A DNA stretch of 64,000 nucleotides, from assembly GCA_001662425.1 (NCBI GenBank), contig BDDC01000040.1, forward strand, positions 56,626 to 120,625, in the 5' to 3' direction. A program made the position numbers and the translations under genes. The notes below the pieces were generated by a model. The model had not been told where the DNA came from, made no database searches, and worked only from the letters and a program-made list of their open reading frames with translations. Shown piece by piece: positions 59,060 through 64,000 of the stretch (its first letter is position 1; every line of letters starts with the position of its first letter). This DNA is from Chlamydomonas sphaeroides. Its lineage: Eukaryota > Chlorophyta > Chlorophyceae > Chlamydomonadales > Chlamydomonadaceae.

Positions 59060-62000
59060 ATGGTCCGCGTACACCGCCACGCGCTGAGCCGCTTCTCGGC
59101 TGTTCGCGCCATCTGGCAGCGCGGCGACGCCGGCGAGACCCTGGTCGCCGGCGATGACGGCATTCGGCCCATCACCGTCGACGGCGGCCCTGCTGACGTT
59201 GACGGCGTCGAAGGCGCCGCCGCGGTGGCGGCGGCGGCGGCGGCTCCGCCGCCGCTGGCGCTCGGCCGCCGGCTTGCGCTGCGGCACCGCCACGACGACG
59301 GCCTCGCGGCGGCGGGCACAGCGTATGCGTGGCAGGAGGACGGCGAGGTCACCGCGCTGCTGTACGCCATCTCTGACCCCGCCGCTACCGGCGTGACGTA
59401 CTTCTCCACGCACCGCACGCTCATGCGGCTCAACCCGGACGACACGTGAGGCTGCGAGACGCATGGGGTCGGCAGCTCAGTAGGAGCGCGCAGCTGTGTG
59501 GGGTGGGGATGTGATGAGTACGCGCGACGCGTGCCGCGGCGCTGGGCGGACGGGGATGGCATGTGGGCCCGTGCGCATGGGCACCGCCGCGTGGCGCCGC
59601 CCCACGCCCCCATCTGCAGCTGGCTATGGGCGCGCGCCCTCACCCCTGACGCACAGGCCGCCGTGTTACTTGACTTACTTAAATGAACACACCGCCCCGC
59701 GCAGCGTTGAGCGGCTGGTGGGCTCCGTGGACGAGGCCGGCGAGGTGAACGGCCCCGGCGCCTCCGCTCTCGTCGCCGCGCCGCTGTGCCTCGCGGCCAC
59801 CGGTGCGCTGCCGGAGCTGGGGCCGGAGGGGCCCCCGCTCGGCCTCCAGTCAGGGCCGCGGGCGCAGCCGGGCCGCTGTGGGCTGCCCGGCCGCATGCTG
59901 GCGGGCGGCGAGGCGGCGGCGCCCGGCGGCTTTCTGTTCTTCGCGGACGGCGCCAACCGGCAGGACGGTGAGGCCGAGGGGCTCTGGGATGGGGTGACGG
60001 GTTTCACACATGCCAGAGGACATACTTGACGCGGGCTGCAGCGTGCGCCCGGGAGCAGCGCCCGGCGGCGCCAGGAGTGCCGTTGCCCTCCGCGCAAGCC
60101 GTCGGCCGCCTTGTGTCGGGCGCCCTTGCGGCACCGGCAACCGTAGCAGCCAGCAGCCCCGAGCGCCCGCAGCGCTCCGGGCATGCGCTGAGCCGACTGT
60201 GTCCGCTGGCCCCGGCGGCGTTGCTTGACGGCGGCGGTCCGCAGTGCGCCGCGCGCGGCTGCCGCCGCCGGGCACGGTGCCGGCGCTGGCGGAGGAGGTG
60301 GTGCGGCTGCGCAGCATGGCCATCGACTCGCCCATTAGGTGCGGTAGCTGGGGCGCGGCTGGGGTGTGTTCCTGCTCACACAAGGCACGCACCGCATCGC
60401 ACGGCACCGCGCGGCACGCTGCGCGGGCGCAGACGGCGCCAGAGGGCTGCCCGGCCCAGCCGGGACAACCCGGGGCGGCAGCCCTCCCTGTGCTTCGACC
60501 GCCACCGCTCTCGGTCGCCCCACCGCTCTCCCACGGTCCGCAGCGCGCTGGCGTACGACCCCGCCCTCGACGAGCTGTACGTGGCCACCGCGCAGTCCAT
60601 CCGCCGCGTGACGGGGCCGTGCGGACCGCAGCCGCGCTGCGAGCTGGTGGCTGGCCACAGCTGGCCGGGCGCCGACCTGGAGGGCGGCGAGGAGGAGGAG
60701 GGCGAGGCGGGGGAGCTGGACGGCTTGGAGGAGGAGGAGGAGGAGGAGTGGGAGGAGGGCCGGGCGGCGGAGGAGGAGGGGCAGCAGGGCGAGGAGGGTG
60801 GCGCGGCGCGGGGCGGCGGGGCGGCGGCGCCGGCGCCGGCGCACGCTGCGGTGCAGGGGCTGGCGGCGGTGGCGGAGGCGGCGCCGGCGGCGCGCGGCGA
60901 CGGGGCGGGCCGCGGCGCGCGGTTCGGGCTCATCTGCGACATGGTGCTTGACGCCAGCGGCTGCCTGCTGGTGTCGGACATCCGGGTGGGCGCGCCCGTC
61001 GTGCGGCGCTGTGGCCGCCCGTGCTGCGCTGCCGTGCACGCGCAGCCGGGGCTCCTGCAGGGCTGCCGCAGCGCACAGCCGCCCACGTGCGCCAGCCGCT
61101 CACCCGCCCTGTGCGCCCACCCTGTGGCCCAGCCGCCCTCACCCACCCGCCCCGCTGCGGCCCCCGCCCCGCAGCCGCCCGGCGGCGACGGCAACCCCTC
61201 GCTGCGCCGCGTGGACCCCGCCGCCGGCTTCGCGGTGCGCACGCTGCCGCTGACGCTGGGCGCAACCACCTCAGCCAGCCTCGCCATCCTGCCCAGGTGC
61301 GTGCCACCCTCCGAGCACTTGCGGCCACCTTGCCATCATCCAATGCGGCCGAGGCTGCCCGCCGCTGCTCCCCAAGAATGCCCGTGCCCGTTGTCGGACC
61401 TGTGACCGGCACGCCCTGCACGCCGCATCCGCCTCCGCGCCACTGCATGCAACAGCCCGGCCCGGCCCTGCAGCCCGCCACACGCGGCATGTCGCTCCGG
61501 CCCAGCCCCCAGGGTCTCTCTGAGTGTGTTTGTTCAACACACACGACCCGCGCTGAGTGTGCCTGCGCGTGGGGCCCCTGGCCCGCTCCGCCTCCGCCTC
61601 TGCCTCCTGGGCGCCCCGCAAGCCTCTCCTGCCCTGCCAGCCAGCCCCCACAACCCGGCGCTGCTCTCCCCCCGGCTTCCACCCACCAGGGGCTGGCTGT
61701 GCGTGTACGAGTGGGGCGGCAGCAGGCTGCGCCTCGCGCACCTGGGCGTCGGCCCGCGCCGCAGCCCGCGCCCGCCGCCGCTGCGACCTGCTCCCGACCT
61801 GGAGGGGCTGGCGGCCGACTGGGGCGAGCTGCTGACCGACCCGGGGGACAGCAGCGACGTGGTGGTGCTGGTGGCGGGCCGGCGCTTCCCCGCACACCGC
61901 CTGGTGCTGTCCACACGGTTGGTCTGCTGTGGGGCCGCGAGCGAGGCCGCATGCCAGGCGTGCATGGGCGTGCATTGGGGTGCATGGGCGTGCATTGGGG

Positions 62001-63224
62001 TGCATGGGCGTGCATGGGCGTGCATGGGCGTGCATGGGCGTGCATGGGCGTGCATGGGCGTGCATGGGCGTGTATAGGTGTGGTGGTGCGGCACCCCGGG
62101 CTCCTTACGGCCTCAGCACACTGGCAGCGACAAGGGGCCCTTGCGACGCCGCCCCATACGCAACGTGCCGAGACGTGTCCACCGTGCCGGCTCGTCAGGT
62201 GCGAGTACTTCCGGCGCCAGTTTGCGCGCGGGCCGCCCACGGCGGCGGCGGCCGGAAGAGGCAGCGCGGGGTTTGCGGACAGCGCGTCGGCGGAGGTGGC
62301 GCTGAACGACGTGGACTCGGACGCGTTCGAGTGCCTGCTGCGCCACCTGTACACGGGCTGCCTGGACTTCCCGGAGCCGCAGCTGCGGCCGCTGCTGCAG
62401 CTGGCGGACAGGCTGCTGCTGCCGCGCCTCAGCGAGCGCCTGCAAGCGCAGGCGCGGCCGGGAACGGGTCGGGGCGCCATGCTGAGACAGGGTCCGATGT
62501 TCACATGCCACGAGCTGCTGTGTGAAGTTCTACGGTGCAGTAGTTTCTCATGGACGAGCGCATGTAGGCTCAGGCGGGGATAGGTCGCGCTTGGTCCTGC
62601 GGAGTTGGGCGGGTTTGCGATGTGCCACCCTTGACCCCACCGGGTGCCTTGACCGCGGCCGCACGCGTGCGACCCTGCCAGCCCTGCACCCCTGGCCCCC
62701 AGGCCCGAGACCCCTGCCGCGGCCCCACGCCCCTCCTACCGCCGCTGGCAATGTGCACCTCGCAGCTATCGCACGTGACCCGGTGCCATCCTCGAACCCG
62801 CTCCCTGCCCCCTGCCCCACACGCAGCCCGGGGGCAGGCGCTGACCTGCGCCGCCACCTCTGGCGGCCTCACACGCAACACGCAACACACATCACGCAAA
62901 CACGCAACCCCTGTCCCTTCCCCGCCCTGTGCTGTGCAGGTGCTGGCCTGCGCCGCCACCGCGGGCGGCCCCGGCCTGGTGTGCGACCTGCTGTGGGCGG
63001 AGCGCCTGGGCCTGGCGGGCCTGCTGGCGGGGCTGCGGCGGCTGTACGTGCGCCGCGAGGCCGAGCTGCTGGGCAGTCCCGTGGGTCGGGAGGCGGTGCG
63101 CGGCCTCATGGCCTCGCACCCGGACCTGTTTTTCGAGCTCACCTGCGAGGCGGCGGCGGCGCGGCCGGCGGGAGGCGGCGCAGCGGCGGCGGCGGGGGGG
63201 CGCGGGGCGGGACCGGGAGTGTGA
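59060..63224 (+). CDS. Propeller-BTB/POZ protein with BACK-like C-terminus
   Basis: Eight exons: 59060-59445, 59705-59967, 60245-60338, 60544-60985, 61175-61296, 61690-61917, 62199-62451, 62940-63224; 690 residues. The start MVRVHRHALS aligns with MRIDWVTLSG of the related gene at 55183-58420. The N-terminal half is propeller-like (ALAYDPALDELYVATAQSIR, LRRVDPAAGFAVRTL, GWLCVYEWGGSRLRL) with an acidic Glu/Gly-rich loop around residues 290-330. The BTB/POZ domain spans about 477-596 (SSDVVVLVAGRRFPAHRLVL, LLRHLYTGCLDFPEPQLRPL). Residues 597-680 form a helical BACK-like region (LVCDLLWAERLGLAGLLAGL), as in BTB adaptors of Cullin-3 ligases. Intron 7 needs a GC donor (CAG|GCGCGG) to keep the frame; all others are GT-AG. 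Role and substrates are unknown. Confidence 0.84.
61961..62070. repeat. 10-bp minisatellite in intron 6 of the + BTB gene
   Basis: Eleven tandem units of TGCATGGGCG, two of them TGCATTGGGG, with degenerate units on both sides. The repeat lies inside the 281-bp intron 61918-62198. Confidence 0.97.
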
Positions 63225-64000
63225 GGGCGGTGCGGGCGGTGGCGCAGCGGCGCGAGCGCGTCGTAGTCAGGGGAGCGTACGGCAACAGCCATGACGTGCG
63301 AGGACTAGCTGCGAGCTAGGGTGGTGTGGGGTGTAGGCGTGGCGCGATGTAGCCAGGGTGGTGTGTGGGCTGCTGGCGGCTGGCGCTGGCAGCGGGGCGG
63401 CGGGGCGGCACGCAGCGTGCAGCTCCCACATCATCGTGGGCCCCTGCGGCGTGAGGTGAGGATGCGCCGGCACAACCGACACGGGCGCGGCACAAGCCAG
63501 GCATGGTCGTGACGTTGGGCTTTTGTGTCAACGAACCCATGAAACGGAAGTCTATGTGAACATAGACTAGACCGCATGAGCCTTCGCCACCCGGCCCGAA
63601 CACTCGGGCCGTTTCGGCTCCTTTGTAGAGTCAGGCCGCACAGCAGCTAGCGCAAGCCTCCGCCGGCAACGAACGTCCACGGCCCCAGGAGGTGGGCGAC
63701 GGCTCCGCAGCGCCTCACCCAGCCCTAGGCAGGAGGCGTCCTGGCCCGAGGCAACTCACCACCAGGGGCACACACGCAGCAGCAGCCCGCACGAGCCATA
63801 CCCCGGCGTTCGTGCCAAAAGTCCGGGCAGCATCCGGTCGCGCGGACCGCTGCCACTCGGCCGCAACGCCCGTCGCTTGCAGTTGAACTCACCGATATTA
63901 CCGTACCCATCAGGCCACCCGGCGTCCGAAATCAACACGCTGTTTGCCGTGGCACGTGGTACAGGGACCGCACGCGCGGGCGCACAACTGCGCCGCTCTG
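63225..64000. other. 3' flank, nothing recognised
   Basis: Downstream of the + BTB gene to the window end. Only short frames; no supported gene, RNA or repeat. Confidence 0.5.

Noticed and set aside
61534..62094. Open frames in several frames with repeats such as HARPCTPM
   Set aside because: They arise from the 10-bp intronic minisatellite at 61961-62070, whose period is not a multiple of three, and have no splice logic.

Overview
This is nuclear DNA from a GC-rich green alga, most likely a chlorophyte of the Chlorophyceae (my inference). The evidence is many short GT-AG introns in very GC-rich genes, Ala/Gly/Pro-rich coding sequence, and families common in such algae (BTB proteins with a beta-propeller-like half, C-terminal MYND-finger proteins). 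It also carries genes conserved with motile cilia. Nothing looks bacterial, viral or organellar. Two runs of N (19337-19783 and 37886-38256) mark assembly gaps. Exon models below were built by hand from splice sites, reading phase and, where possible, remembered family sequence. Every complete model closes to a whole number of codons. Transcript ends were not determined.

Region 1 (1-35.3 kb) holds six copies of one unrecognised gene family encoding a polytopic membrane protein of about 1050-1080 residues in five exons, always with the same intron phases and a 184-nt exon 4. Copies 1 and 2 lie on the + strand (1-1646, cut by the window edge; 4800-8674). Copies 3 to 6 lie on the - strand at a spacing of about 5.3-6 kb (17375-20818, 22697-26571, 28703-32571, 34519-35268). 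Copies 2, 4 and 5 look intact, copy 3 is a pseudogene and copy 6 is a fragment of the last two exons. The two orientations flank a block of ordinary genes: a protein arginine methyltransferase of the PRMT1 type (10902-14359), a possible very small gene (14591-14719) and a RING-finger protein with TPR-like helices (14798-16383).

Region 2 (35.3-45 kb) holds a long MYND-finger gene on the - strand (37756-41873), interrupted by a gap. A stray duplicate of its last exon (44011-44187) sits in an otherwise gene-poor stretch.

Region 3 (45-55 kb) carries two genes of the motile-cilium set: LRRC51 (45033-47446) and an adenylate kinase 7-like gene (50028-54794). Between them is an unrecognised gene (47931-49054) that starts 484 bp from LRRC51 in the opposite direction.

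Region 4 (55-63.3 kb) is a head-to-head pair of related genes (55183-58420 on -, 59060-63224 on +). Both have a propeller-like N-terminal half followed by a BTB/POZ domain, but their C-termini are quite different.

The least explained element is the six-copy membrane protein family, which shows tandem and inverted duplication, decay and mosaic sequence.
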